A stretch of 37,404 nucleotides of DNA from Physcocola sp002396385 (GTDB lineage Bacteria > Bacteroidota > Bacteroidia > Bacteroidales > Paludibacteraceae): assembly GCA_946535435.1 (NCBI GenBank), contig CAMNDM010000037.1, forward strand, positions 1 through 37,404. Direction: 5' to 3'. Positions 1-8,186 of the stretch are shown one piece after another; position 1 is the stretch's first letter; the number at the start of each line of letters is the position of its first letter. The position numbers were made by a program, and so were the translations under genes. Under the pieces are notes generated by a model. The model worked only from the letters and a program-made list of their open reading frames with translations, did not search any database and was not told where the DNA came from.

Positions 1-23
1 TATTGGCATTGCGGACTGTGTTA

Positions 24-1262
24 TCATGTGTATTTATGTTTAGCGGACACCAATAGTATTTTATAAATAAAATGCAAAGCGTCTTGTACAGAATTCATTC
101 TGAAGAATATCCAAGCAAAACTTACAAGAGAAAAAGTCAGAATCGTCTTCAGACTAATCAGAATTGCGTTTAGGTATGGATTATCTGTCTTATAATTACC
201 ATATTTTCCCTTGGGATCCAAACCCAGTATTTTTTCTATTATTTGGAGAATTCCATGAATACATCCCCATATTACAAAAGTCCAGTTTGCCCCGTGCCAT
301 AATCCTGAAACAAAGAAGGTTACCATTATGTTCTTGTATTGTTTGAATTTAGAACATCGGTTGCCACCCAGATTAATATAGATGTGTGTGGTTAACCAAC
401 GGGTTAGGGAAATGTGCCAACGTTTCCAAAAGTCTGTAATAGAAGTTGCCAAATAAGGCCGTTTGAAATTATCGACCAGATTGAATCCTAGAGTTTTTGA
501 TATACCGATTGCCATCAGCGAGTAGCCTGCGAAATCGCAGTAAATTTGTACAGTGTAGAAAACACTCGCTGTTAAACACGACGCTCCATTATAGTGAATG
601 TAGTTGTTATAAACAGTATCAACGAAAATGCCGAGCCGGTCAGCTATAGCAACTTTAAGGAACATACCCCACAGTAAAAGTTGCAGACCTTGTTTTGCTT
701 GAGATAAATCGAAAGTGTGGCATTTTTTTATTTGGGGTAACAATTCACTAGCTTTGCTAATAGGGCCGGAGGTGATTTGTGGGAAAAAACTCACAAAAAG
801 CATGAAATTAACGATATCTTTTTCTGCGGGAATCCTTTTGTGGTATACGTCAAAAACGTATCCTACAGCTTGAAAAGTGAAGAACGAGATTCCGACCGGT
901 ATTGCGTAGTTCAGACCCGGCAACTGGAATCTCAGGTTGATAAGTCCCAATAGATCTGATACGGAGTTATTTATGAAGTTGTAGTATTTGAAGCATATCA
1001 GTGGCAAAGTAGCTAAGCATATAAAAACAATACAGAGTCTTTTGGGCGCAGGTGAAGTTTCAATGAACTTTGCGCCTATATAAGTGATAAAAGAGACAAA
1101 CAACAAGACTATGGCAAACGTGGGTTTCCAGTTCATATATAGAAGATAGCTGATAACCAGTAGATAGACGTTTCTTGTGCGATTCATATTTGACGGAATC
1201 GCCCAATATAACAGAAACAGAATTGGATATATCAGCCAAAAAGAAAAACTATTAAAAACCAT
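24..1262 (-). CDS. MBOAT-family membrane O-acyltransferase (AlgI/DltB-like)
   Basis: Polytopic membrane protein of 412 residues expected to transfer acyl groups, usually acetyl, to an extracytoplasmic glycan. The family signature DFWKRWHISLTRW lies near residues 276-288, and GLWHGANW, which carries the invariant membrane histidine, near 319-326. Both are intact. The start (MVFNSFSFW) is an ATG at 1262 and has the typical form of Bacteroidetes AlgI-like proteins. At 412 residues it is shorter than AlgI-type members (roughly 470-520) and ends soon after the WIFFR segment, so the last one or two membrane helices may be absent. DltB-type members are closer to this length. It runs opposite to the capsule operon and follows the CotH gene with a 210-bp gap (1263-1472), where I see no convincing promoter or terminator. 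The substrate cannot be told from sequence. Confidence 0.88.
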   Translation of the reverse strand: MVFNSFSFWLIYPILFLLYWAIPSNMNRTRNVYLLVISYLLYMNWKPTFAIVLLFVSFITYIGAKFIETSPAPKRLCIVFICLATLPLICFKYYNFINNSVSDLLGLINLRFQLPGLNYAIPVGISFFTFQAVGYVFDVYHKRIPAEKDIVNFMLFVSFFPQITSGPISKASELLPQIKKCHTFDLSQAKQGLQLLLWGMFLKVAIADRLGIFVDTVYNNYIHYNGASCLTASVFYTVQIYCDFAGYSLMAIGISKTLGFNLVDNFKRPYLATSITDFWKRWHISLTRWLTTHIYINLGGNRCSKFKQYKNIMVTFFVSGLWHGANWTFVIWGCIHGILQIIEKILGLDPKGKYGNYKTDNPYLNAILISLKTILTFSLVSFAWIFFRMNSVQDALHFIYKILLVSAKHKYT

Positions 1263-1472
1263 TAGTTCAGATTATACTTAGGTTACAAAACAAAGAAACA
1301 ATTAATTATAAAATGCAATTCAAACAATTACTAGCTTCAAACTTTTTGAACAACATCAAATGAAACAGTACATTATTTTGTTATGTTCATGGCATCATAC
1401 AAAATAAAACTGCACAACATTATAATCAGAAGTTGTTCTATTTTGTTTATTGTAAGCAATAAACCTTATGCA

Positions 1473-2702
1473 CTAGTAGGAGTTGATCCGTTTATCGATA
1501 GCGTCAATACGGGTTCTCATGTAATTTTGGAAACAGGTCGATAGTGAGTCTTCGTTGTATTTGAAGGGAAGCCACATTTCAGCGTCAAGTTTGTTCGAAA
1601 CACTCATTTTTTTAAACATTTGGTCTATGTATGAGTCAATAGAGCGGATATCTTTATAGTAGGTCCTCCATGTTTTTCTGTAGATGCGGCAGAATTCAGG
1701 ATCTTGGAAAAAGCGGTTAAAGAAATGAAAGCCAGCGTTCTCACCTTCAAGACATGGTTTAATAACGGATTTTCCCATTGATTGAAACGTAGGATTTTCA
1801 AAGTATGAGTAAGAGCGGTCTGGGTCGAAATAACGGGCATCGCCAAATGCCCAGTCATAATCCCACGGCATACCGAAATGCAACTTGTCATATTCGTCGT
1901 AACTGTATACATAAATACTTTTGGGATGCATCCATTCCAGGTTACAAATTAGTTCAGAGTGCAGCAAATATTTGGCTAAAGACTCCACATCAACGTATGG
2001 CGCATAATCCTTGTAAGTAAAATTATTATTAGAAATAGCAGAATCAATCTTGTTGATAAGAAACATAGCCCTTTTGAATGCGGCCTCCTTTTCTGGGGAG
2101 TGAATCATTAGTGGAAGGTTATAGTGTTTGCTGCTTCCACTATATTTTTCATCAAGATGTATATCTAATTCAGCAAGAAATCCGCCTTTTTTTGTGTTAA
2201 CTTCCACGCGTCCCTTCTTAGTCTCAATTTTTTCAGTGAGCAGATAGTTGCCCAAATGTTTCCCGTTAATAACAAGTTCCACGTGTTGTGTGTGGTTGCA
2301 AAAATCCATCTGAAGTCGGTTTCCAAGTTCAAGGGCTACAGTATTAAAGAGGTTGGTAGGGTCAGAATAATTGGCCACCAGAATCCAGTTTTTCGCATCG
2401 TGCATGCCGAAAAGTCCCGCTTTCTCATCGAGTTTAATTCTGTATCCTTTTTTGGGAGAGAAGAACCAAGAGTAATTGCCCCTACCTTTAATTTGTGTAG
2501 AGTTAGCATAGAGAGTTTTACCTTCTTCAGAAATAATCAGTATTCTTGCCTTCAGAAAATCAGTTTTTGAAAGTATGTCGTTTCCGTTCTCTGTTTTAAT
2601 GTAAACGACCGGAAGCCCTGTCTTTTGGTGGCTTTTCTCCTTGTTACATGCAGTGAAAAGTAGAGCAGACGCTAGACAGAGGATAATTTTTAAGGTATTC
2701 AT
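1473..2702 (-). CDS. CotH-kinase-family lipoprotein
   Basis: Predicted surface or periplasmic lipoprotein of 409 residues. An N-terminal hydrophobic stretch ends in LLFTAC, so Cys19 is the likely lipidated residue. The body matches the CotH family (atypical protein-kinase fold, known from spore-coat protein CotH): KGRGNYSWFFSPKKGYRIKL near the N-terminal third, a KNWILVANYSDPTNLFN segment, and PWDYDWAFGD near residues 277-287, which resembles the metal-binding Asp motif. An in-frame TTG lies two codons upstream, but ATG at 2702 gives the normal signal peptide and is preferred. CotH-like lipoproteins are common in Bacteroidetes and their substrates are mostly unknown. It diverges from the capsule operon across a control region of about 650 bp. 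Confidence 0.85.
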   Translation of the reverse strand: MNTLKIILCLASALLFTACNKEKSHQKTGLPVVYIKTENGNDILSKTDFLKARILIISEEGKTLYANSTQIKGRGNYSWFFSPKKGYRIKLDEKAGLFGMHDAKNWILVANYSDPTNLFNTVALELGNRLQMDFCNHTQHVELVINGKHLGNYLLTEKIETKKGRVEVNTKKGGFLAELDIHLDEKYSGSSKHYNLPLMIHSPEKEAAFKRAMFLINKIDSAISNNNFTYKDYAPYVDVESLAKYLLHSELICNLEWMHPKSIYVYSYDEYDKLHFGMPWDYDWAFGDARYFDPDRSYSYFENPTFQSMGKSVIKPCLEGENAGFHFFNRFFQDPEFCRIYRKTWRTYYKDIRSIDSYIDQMFKKMSVSNKLDAEMWLPFKYNEDSLSTCFQNYMRTRIDAIDKRINSY

Positions 2703-2947
2703 CTCCAATAATTTAAACTGTTTTTGCTAACAAATATGACACTTGCAAAAAATTAAAATAGTCTGAAATTCAAAGCATAACATTTTTAAAACATCAAACA
2801 ACATTTTTAATCTTTAAGACAAATCCTTACTTTTATTATAAGGTTGCAAACAGTGTCAAAATAAACCTTACTATTAATTTTAGTTAGAAAAGACTTGAAT
2901 ATTTAATAGCTACTCAACTAACTAATAAAAGTCTTGTAATTTGCGAA

Positions 2948-3142
2948 TGCAAAATTACAATTTTATTCAAAAATTGCCCATTTTTACGTATCTATATCCT
3001 ATAATTTGGTTAAATTAAGTTAAAGTAAAAACTAGGTATTAAAAGTTCTTTGGAATATAAAAATGTGTGTGTTTGTTCATAACTATAGGCTGTTTTACAA
3101 GAAATTCAGTTTGAAAAGATGAAAAATAGGTGTAATTTTGCA
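2948..3142. repeat. 12-bp inverted repeat bracketing 171 bp of promoter DNA
   Basis: Left arm tgcaaaattaca at 2948-2959 and its exact reverse complement tgtaattttgca at 3131-3142. The arms enclose 171 bp that contain the -33 element of the predicted capsule promoter. Homology does not extend past 12 bp on either side. The spacing resembles the invertible capsule promoters of Bacteroides fragilis, but the arms are shorter than those known sites. Alternatively, these are simply two oppositely facing -7 boxes, one per divergent gene. Confidence 0.45.
3110..3140 (+). promoter_or_regulatory. Bacteroidetes-type sigma promoter for the capsule operon
   Basis: TTTG at 3110-3113, a 19-bp spacer, then TAATTTTG at 3133-3140, which fits the Bacteroidetes -33 TTTG / -7 TAnnTTTG consensus exactly. 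Transcription would begin near 3147 and give a leader of about 210 nt before the ATG at 3357. The -7 box lies inside the right arm of the inverted repeat 2948-2959/3131-3142. Confidence 0.6.
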
Positions 3143-3272
3143 ATTATTTTCACTGAGTAGAAACCAAAATTTGGTCTATAATAGGCATATGCAAATACTT
3201 TTCTGTTTTTTTGTATATGTTTCCATATGTGTTAAGATTTAAATCGCTGGTAAGCGTTGATGTCCTAGCAAA

Positions 3273-3299
3273 GTGAACGACTGATAATCAGTCATTCAC
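3273..3299 (+). promoter_or_regulatory. Leader hairpin 1 upstream of upxY-like gene
   Basis: gtgaa-c-gactga / taa / tcagtc-a-ttcac forms an 11-bp stem with one mismatch and a 3-nt loop. No U-run follows, so it is not a typical intrinsic terminator. It lies in the transcribed leader of a gene for a NusG-type antiterminator, where such elements may act as pause or recruitment signals. Confidence 0.55.
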
Positions 3300-3302
3300 A
3301 AA

Positions 3303-3330
3303 CCCGTGATAAAGTTTCTTTCATCACGGG
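3303..3330 (+). promoter_or_regulatory. Leader hairpin 2 upstream of upxY-like gene
   Basis: cccgtgat and atcacggg pair perfectly over 8 bp around a 12-nt loop, only 3 nt after hairpin 1. It is followed by a purine-rich stretch (aaagga), not a U-run. It would sequester the in-frame GTG at 3306, which is one reason to prefer a downstream start. Confidence 0.55.
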
Positions 3331-3356
3331 AAAGGATGTTATATTTATTGATAAAT

Positions 3357-3893
3357 ATGACGAGCGGAATAAAAAATAATTTTTGGTTTATATTATATAG
3401 GAGAAAAGATTTTTGTGAATATTTATTCAAATTATTAAGGCAAGAATCTGTTCCATATTATTCTGTATTATCGACTGTTGAAGATTCTACAGATGAGGAA
3501 TTCGTTAAAAAAGAGTATGAATCTATAAAGAATCTGATTTTTATCAAACCTTTTGAACCTGTGAACCAATTTCTTAACAAATTGAAAACCGAATTCGGTC
3601 TGGTTTTAATTCCCTATATGGACTGCATGACAGGTGAAGTGGCCAAGGTGGGAAACGAAGAAATGCTACGGTTTATAAAGTTGAGTAAGAACAATCCCGA
3701 TTCTATAGAAATACTAAAAGACAGTTTCGATAAATTCAACGACAAGCCCAGCGTCAGAGTGAAATCGGGGCCGTACGAAGGTTTAGAAGGTCGTTTGGTA
3801 CGCATACGCCGCGATAGGAAGGTTGTCATTTCTTTAGGGAATAGCGCAATTTCTATTTCAGGCATCGAATTCTCATTATTAGAAATAATTTAA
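3357..3893 (+). CDS. upxY: UpxY-like NusG-paralogue transcription antiterminator
   Basis: Specialised NusG-like elongation factor of 178 residues. Proteins of this type in Bacteroides bind RNA polymerase at the leader of their own capsule operon and let it read through the long transcript. The N-terminal NGN domain starts directly at the chosen ATG (NNFWFILYRRKDFCEYLF), and a C-terminal KOW domain begins near residue 131 (KPSVRVKSGPYEGLEGRLV). In-frame ATG 3336 and GTG 3306 lie upstream, but they add residues not expected of the NGN fold and 3306 sits in a hairpin. It is the first gene of the operon, 31 bp before wza, as upxY genes are in B. fragilis. The upxZ partner that normally follows is not present. 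A family assignment is safe; operon specificity is inferred from position. Confidence 0.85.
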   Translation: MTSGIKNNFWFILYRRKDFCEYLFKLLRQESVPYYSVLSTVEDSTDEEFVKKEYESIKNLIFIKPFEPVNQFLNKLKTEFGLVLIPYMDCMTGEVAKVGNEEMLRFIKLSKNNPDSIEILKDSFDKFNDKPSVRVKSGPYEGLEGRLVRIRRDRKVVISLGNSAISISGIEFSLLEII

Positions 3894-3924
3894 TAGATAT
3901 ACCTGTTTGTTTAAATTTCATTAA

Positions 3925-4719
3925 ATGAAGACAAAAAAACAAATATTACCGGCTCTATTTGCCGCTGTGTTACTTTCTAGTTGTAACGCTTCTAAAGACG
4001 TGGTTTACGTCCAGGAATTGGGTAACTGCCAATATGTAAAGTTGGCCGAGCCTACAATGCTTACAATGCGTCCGGGCGACCGCTTGTCTGTTATGGTCTA
4101 TTGCGACAACGCGGTTATAGCAAGTGCGTTTAACCTGAGTTCTGCTACTGCTGGAATGGGAAGCGGTGGCGGTGGCGGCACAAAAGAAGGTGAATGCTAT
4201 ACAGTAGACACCGAGGGTAACATTAAGTTGCCTACATTAGGAAAAGTGCAGGTTAAAGGAAAAACCAGAGAAGAAATCAGCAAACTTATTGAAGACATGC
4301 TGGTTGAGCAGAAATTACTTCGTAACCCTGTTGTCACTGTAGAAGTTAAAGATATGTTCATTACTGTTATGGGTGAAGTATCAGAACCTCAACGTGTGCC
4401 TTTTACAAAGGACAAGGTAACATTGACGGAAGTAATAAGTGAATGTGGCGACTTGGACCTCAACGGCGACCGTGTAATTAAGGTTATGCGACCAGAGGAA
4501 GACAACAAAATGGTTTGCTATACTGTTGATTTGCGTTCAGCTAGAAATTTATATTCTTCTCCAGTTTACTATTTGCGTCCTGGCGATGTTATTTACGTTC
4601 AGCCAAACCAGTATAAAGCAAATCAGACCAGAGTTAACGCAAACAATTTGCGTACCCCAAGTTTCTGGATTTCAATAGGAACACTAATCACAACGGTATT
4701 GGTATTAGTGAACAAATAA
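3925..4719 (+). CDS. wza: Wza-like polysaccharide export lipoprotein (OPX family)
   Basis: Outer-membrane or periplasmic export component of the Wzx/Wzy pathway, 264 residues. The signal peptide ends in LLSSC (lipidated Cys20). A Poly_export domain follows (PGDRLSVMVY near residue 50, then EGNIKLPTLGKVQVKGKT) and an SLBB-like segment (VTVMGEVSEPQRVPF, LRPGDVIYVQPNQ). The C-terminus is a single hydrophobic helix (residues 246-262, ISIGTLITTVLVLV). A glycine-rich loop (GSGGGGGTKEG) near residues 79-89 is a local oddity. It is much shorter than E. coli Wza (379 residues), which is usual for Bacteroidetes members. It lies 21 bp before wzc, its functional partner. Confidence 0.92.
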   Translation: MKTKKQILPALFAAVLLSSCNASKDVVYVQELGNCQYVKLAEPTMLTMRPGDRLSVMVYCDNAVIASAFNLSSATAGMGSGGGGGTKEGECYTVDTEGNIKLPTLGKVQVKGKTREEISKLIEDMLVEQKLLRNPVVTVEVKDMFITVMGEVSEPQRVPFTKDKVTLTEVISECGDLDLNGDRVIKVMRPEEDNKMVCYTVDLRSARNLYSSPVYYLRPGDVIYVQPNQYKANQTRVNANNLRTPSFWISIGTLITTVLVLVNK

Positions 4720-4740
4720 TCTCATATACTAGTTTCACCT

Positions 4741-7110
4741 ATGCAGACACATATAGTTGAAAAGCGGGACTACCTCACTGCCAGTGAGATGTGGAAAGCC
4801 TGTTTGAAACATTGGTGGTGGTTTGTGCTTTCCGTCATTGTAATGATGTCGTTGGCCTATGTTTTTTATAGGAACAGCATTCCCATCTATGTACGTTCTG
4901 CGTCGCTCATGGTGTTGAATACTGCAAACTGTGACCGGTATAAGTATTCCGATTTGAAAGTCAGGGGGTTGGGTATTGAGACATCTAAGGCAAAACTAGT
5001 TAATGAAATTGATGTACTCCGTTCTCCTGCTATGATGAAGCAGGTGGTGGAAAAACTGCACCTCGATGTTGAATACAGAAAACCAGGTGAGTTCTTTAAC
5101 CAAATGGTTTATGGTGATATAGTTCCTGTTAACGTCTTTTTTGCCGATGAATCATTATCTGGTGCGTTCTTCAAATTGAATTTGTACAAAGATGGTAAAA
5201 TAATGCTGTCTGAGTTTTCGGGGCACCAGCAAGATTCAATTCGCATAAAAGGACAAATTGGTGATACAATTACAACTCCGCTAGGAAAGGTTTTTGTTGA
5301 AGCTAAACACAATTACGAAGATTTGTGTAATGCCACTCCTACACTGTGGATACATAAAAATTTATCGAAAGATGTCTCAATCAATATAATAAAAAATATT
5401 GAGGTCGAAAACGCCAGAATGTGGACCGATGTAGTTCGAATGACGTTAATCGATGAGTCGCCAGACAGGGCTGAAGCCATTCTTAATACGTTAATGCGCG
5501 TATACGACGATGAAGCAATGCGTATTCATAGCCGGAGAGCAGAGCAAACAGTTACCTTCCTTCAATCGCGGGTTCAAGATTTGACAAACCGTTTAAATAA
5601 TATCGATAATAGCATTGCAGCATATAAGGGTACTTTTCTGATATCAGACGTTGAGAGTAACCAGGGCATCTATTTTAAACAGAGCTACGAACAGGCAGGT
5701 ATGATTAACAGACATTCCGCCCAATTGGCTGCTCTGAGATATGTGCAACAAAACATGTTGCAGAATATCGGAACAAATAAATATATTCCCACTGACATTG
5801 GTATTGAGAACTATGAAATAACCAAGCAAATCAGTAATTACAATGCTTTGCAGACGGAACGAAACGATCTTGCAGCATCGACCGGTGTCGGTAACCCAGC
5901 GGTTATTGATTTAGACCGCCAACTTAATATCTATAGAAATACCATCCTTTCTACTATCGAACACACGACCAATGTGATGGAAACACAGCTAGAAGGGTTG
6001 GAAGTTACAGCAGAGGGTATTGACGCGAATATGGCAAACTCGGCGCATCATGAAATGACACTCATCTCAAAAGGACGTATGCGTAGATTGCTAGAGGAGC
6101 TTTATGCCTTTCTATACTTTCAGCAGGAACGAAATGCTATAGCGTTAAGCCATAATGTCTCTACTATACGAATCATTCAAGCTGCTTACGGTTCCTCTTC
6201 CCCTATAGCCCCTCTTAAGAAGCAAATAATGGTTATGGGATTTTGTGGAGGTTTGATAATACCGTTTGTCTTTATTTTCTTTTTGACCATCTCGGACGAC
6301 AAGATTTATTTGCGAACCGATTTGAAAGGTTTACAAGTTCCTTTGCTTGGAGAGGTGCCGTCGATGTTTGAAAAGGCTTCGCTTTTGAAACGTGTTAAGT
6401 TGAAGAAAAATGTTGAAATCTTTATAGACGGAGGCAGTAGGGATAGTTTCAATGAAAGTATGCGCCTGATACGCACTAACCTTGAATATATCAAGCGGGG
6501 GAATAACGATGGTTTGGTTGTTATGATGACGTCGGCCCAACCCGATTGTGGTAAAAGTTTCGTGTCTTCAAATCTGGCTGCGTGTATTTCTTTGGTTGGG
6601 AAAAAAGTGGTCCTTGTTGACTTGGATATGCGAAAAGGAACTGTTTCTGCGCTTTCAAAGAATGCAAAACGCGGTGTCTCTAGCTATTTGTCATACAAGT
6701 TCAATAATTTGGATGAATTGATATGCAAGGATGCATTTTTTAAAGGTGTTGACCTGTTACCAGTTGGAAGTTTGCCACCAAATCCGACTGAATTGTTACA
6801 GTCTTCCCGTTTAGCAGAATTGGTTACTGCATTGAAAACCCAGTACGATTCTGTTATCATCGATTGCCCTCCTGTTGACATTGTTGCTGATGGTGACCTT
6901 GTAAATGTTTATGCTGATGTAACTATTTATGTTATGAGGGCTGGGCTGACTAATTTAGATATGCTAAATGAGGCAAATGAGCTATATGCCGAAAAACGCT
7001 TTGTTAACATGTGTGCTGTCCTGAATGGGGTCCGACAAGTAAAAGGAGGTAGTAACCATTACTATGGGTCTTTTGCTGAAAGAAATTCTGGTAAAGTGAA
7101 AAAAGTATGA
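4741..7110 (+). CDS. wzc: Wzc-like polysaccharide co-polymerase / BY-type tyrosine kinase, copy 1
   Basis: Inner-membrane protein of 789 residues that controls chain length and couples polymerisation to export. It has an N-terminal Wzz domain with the first membrane helix near residues 25-43, a long periplasmic coiled-coil region (about 270-470), a second helix near 495-517, and a cytoplasmic BY-kinase domain. Walker A is TSAQPDCGKSF (about 597-607), A' is VVLVDLDM (about 623) and Walker B is VIIDCPPVDIVAD (about 705). The first glycine of the classical P-loop is missing. The C-terminal tail that should carry a tyrosine cluster has only Tyr774 and Tyr775 (HYYGS), so control by autophosphorylation may be reduced. 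Its stop overlaps the next start (ATGA). A second full-length Wzc lies 3 kb downstream. Confidence 0.92.
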   Translation: MQTHIVEKRDYLTASEMWKACLKHWWWFVLSVIVMMSLAYVFYRNSIPIYVRSASLMVLNTANCDRYKYSDLKVRGLGIETSKAKLVNEIDVLRSPAMMKQVVEKLHLDVEYRKPGEFFNQMVYGDIVPVNVFFADESLSGAFFKLNLYKDGKIMLSEFSGHQQDSIRIKGQIGDTITTPLGKVFVEAKHNYEDLCNATPTLWIHKNLSKDVSINIIKNIEVENARMWTDVVRMTLIDESPDRAEAILNTLMRVYDDEAMRIHSRRAEQTVTFLQSRVQDLTNRLNNIDNSIAAYKGTFLISDVESNQGIYFKQSYEQAGMINRHSAQLAALRYVQQNMLQNIGTNKYIPTDIGIENYEITKQISNYNALQTERNDLAASTGVGNPAVIDLDRQLNIYRNTILSTIEHTTNVMETQLEGLEVTAEGIDANMANSAHHEMTLISKGRMRRLLEELYAFLYFQQERNAIALSHNVSTIRIIQAAYGSSSPIAPLKKQIMVMGFCGGLIIPFVFIFFLTISDDKIYLRTDLKGLQVPLLGEVPSMFEKASLLKRVKLKKNVEIFIDGGSRDSFNESMRLIRTNLEYIKRGNNDGLVVMMTSAQPDCGKSFVSSNLAACISLVGKKVVLVDLDMRKGTVSALSKNAKRGVSSYLSYKFNNLDELICKDAFFKGVDLLPVGSLPPNPTELLQSSRLAELVTALKTQYDSVIIDCPPVDIVADGDLVNVYADVTIYVMRAGLTNLDMLNEANELYAEKRFVNMCAVLNGVRQVKGGSNHYYGSFAERNSGKVKKV

Positions 7111-8186
7111 ATAAATACATAATCAGAATATTAAAATTTATAGCGTTTGCGGTCCTTATAGGATTCATAATTGACATTGTTCATGAATGGATTCGACTTA
7201 AAGATTATAATCAAGCGCCTTTAAATATATCAACGTTCGACGGGTCGAACTCTCCTTACCATCCGTCTGTAAAGTATTTCAAGAACGGATGGAACAACTA
7301 TCAGTATTGGATGGCGGAAACCCCGTTTCATCCTGACTCTAAACCTTACCGCGATAGGAATGAGTGTCCTTCGATACATGTATCTAACGATGGGGTACAT
7401 TGGACTGAAATTATTAAAAACCCGCTTGACGATTTAGATTCGGCAGGAGTTAACGATTTAGATTATTATTCCGATCCGCATTTGTTATGGAATAACGATA
7501 CACTCGAGTGTTGGTACAGGTTAAACAAGCGCTATGGGAATCGTGCAGATAGAGAACACGTCTATCTCATGCGTAAAACAACAACCGATGGTATTCATTG
7601 GTCTCACCGCGATACATTGTACAATTTCCATTCTGTTCAGGAAAAAGAATTTGTAAGTCCAGCTATTCTCCATACCGATTCTACTTACGAAATGTGGTAT
7701 GTGGACGGGTTTAGGGTTTTCTTTAATGAAAGCAAAAATCCGAAGGACTGGGGCAAAGCACGTTCGTGTATCTTGAATGGTCATGATTGTGTGCCATGGC
7801 ATCTTGACGTAGTACACGAAGATGGCTTTTACTGGTTGTTAATTTATGATATACAGAACGACGAGTTATCGCTTTGGAAAGGAAAAGACAAGGTAAAATT
7901 CGATTTTGTCAAGGTAATTCTCAATCATTCAAGTGCCATTGGTTCTTTTTACCAGACGATGCTCTACCGTTCATGTCTGTTAAAACAAGATGCCGGTTGC
8001 TATAAATGTTATTTTAGCGCAAATAACGAAGAAATCACGTTCTTAGGACTGATGGAGGGCTCCTCGTTCGAGGATATGCAAGTCGTAGATATTGACAATA
8101 AGCAATACAGCGGTTTTTCTCAATTTCTAAAGTATTACATCTTGACAAGATGGCGGTCCATCTACTTCCACTATAAACATCTATGA
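7107..8186 (+). CDS. Membrane-anchored glycosidase-like beta-propeller protein
   Basis: A 359-residue protein with one N-terminal membrane helix (residues 7-25) and an extracytoplasmic domain resembling five-bladed-propeller glycoside hydrolases and their relatives (GH43/GH32/GH117/GH130 type). Repeated blade-like motifs support this: HPSVKYFKNGWNNYQYWMAE, CPSIHVSNDGVHWTEI, YSDPHLLWNNDTLECWY, TTDGIHWSHRDTL, SPAILHTDSTYEMWYVDG and WHLDVVHEDGFYWLL. Asp in YSDPH, Glu in EKEFVSPA and Asp in WHLDV are possible active-site acids, but I cannot assign them. It overlaps wzc copy 1 by 4 bp and the next GT2 by 4 bp, so it is made with the biosynthetic machinery. It may trim, release or bind the growing polymer. 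Fold assignment is moderate; catalytic activity is unproven. Confidence 0.65.
   Translation: MNKYIIRILKFIAFAVLIGFIIDIVHEWIRLKDYNQAPLNISTFDGSNSPYHPSVKYFKNGWNNYQYWMAETPFHPDSKPYRDRNECPSIHVSNDGVHWTEIIKNPLDDLDSAGVNDLDYYSDPHLLWNNDTLECWYRLNKRYGNRADREHVYLMRKTTTDGIHWSHRDTLYNFHSVQEKEFVSPAILHTDSTYEMWYVDGFRVFFNESKNPKDWGKARSCILNGHDCVPWHLDVVHEDGFYWLLIYDIQNDELSLWKGKDKVKFDFVKVILNHSSAIGSFYQTMLYRSCLLKQDAGCYKCYFSANNEEITFLGLMEGSSFEDMQVVDIDNKQYSGFSQFLKYYILTRWRSIYFHYKHL

Larger units (their letters stand above)
2703..3356. other. Divergent control region between cotH-like gene and capsule operon
   Basis: About 650 bp, very AT-rich, with no believable coding sequence. It contains the promoter match at 3110-3140, a 12-bp inverted repeat with arms 2948-2959 and 3131-3142, a 13-bp palindrome (accaaaatttggt) at 3163-3175 just downstream of the predicted transcription start, and two hairpins at 3273-3330. 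The reading frame of the first capsule gene stays open back to a GTG at 3306, but that codon lies inside the second hairpin and upstream of the domain, so I place translation at 3357. Confidence 0.7.

Noticed and set aside
1..27. Possible start of another minus-strand gene (ATG at 27, overlapping the MBOAT stop)
   Set aside because: Only nine codons are inside the window, so nothing supports it beyond the ATGA overlap.
3306..3356. Upstream starts (GTG 3306, ATG 3336) for the UpxY-like protein
   Set aside because: GTG lies in a hairpin stem, and both add residues before the NGN domain. The ATG at 3357 gives the expected N-terminus.
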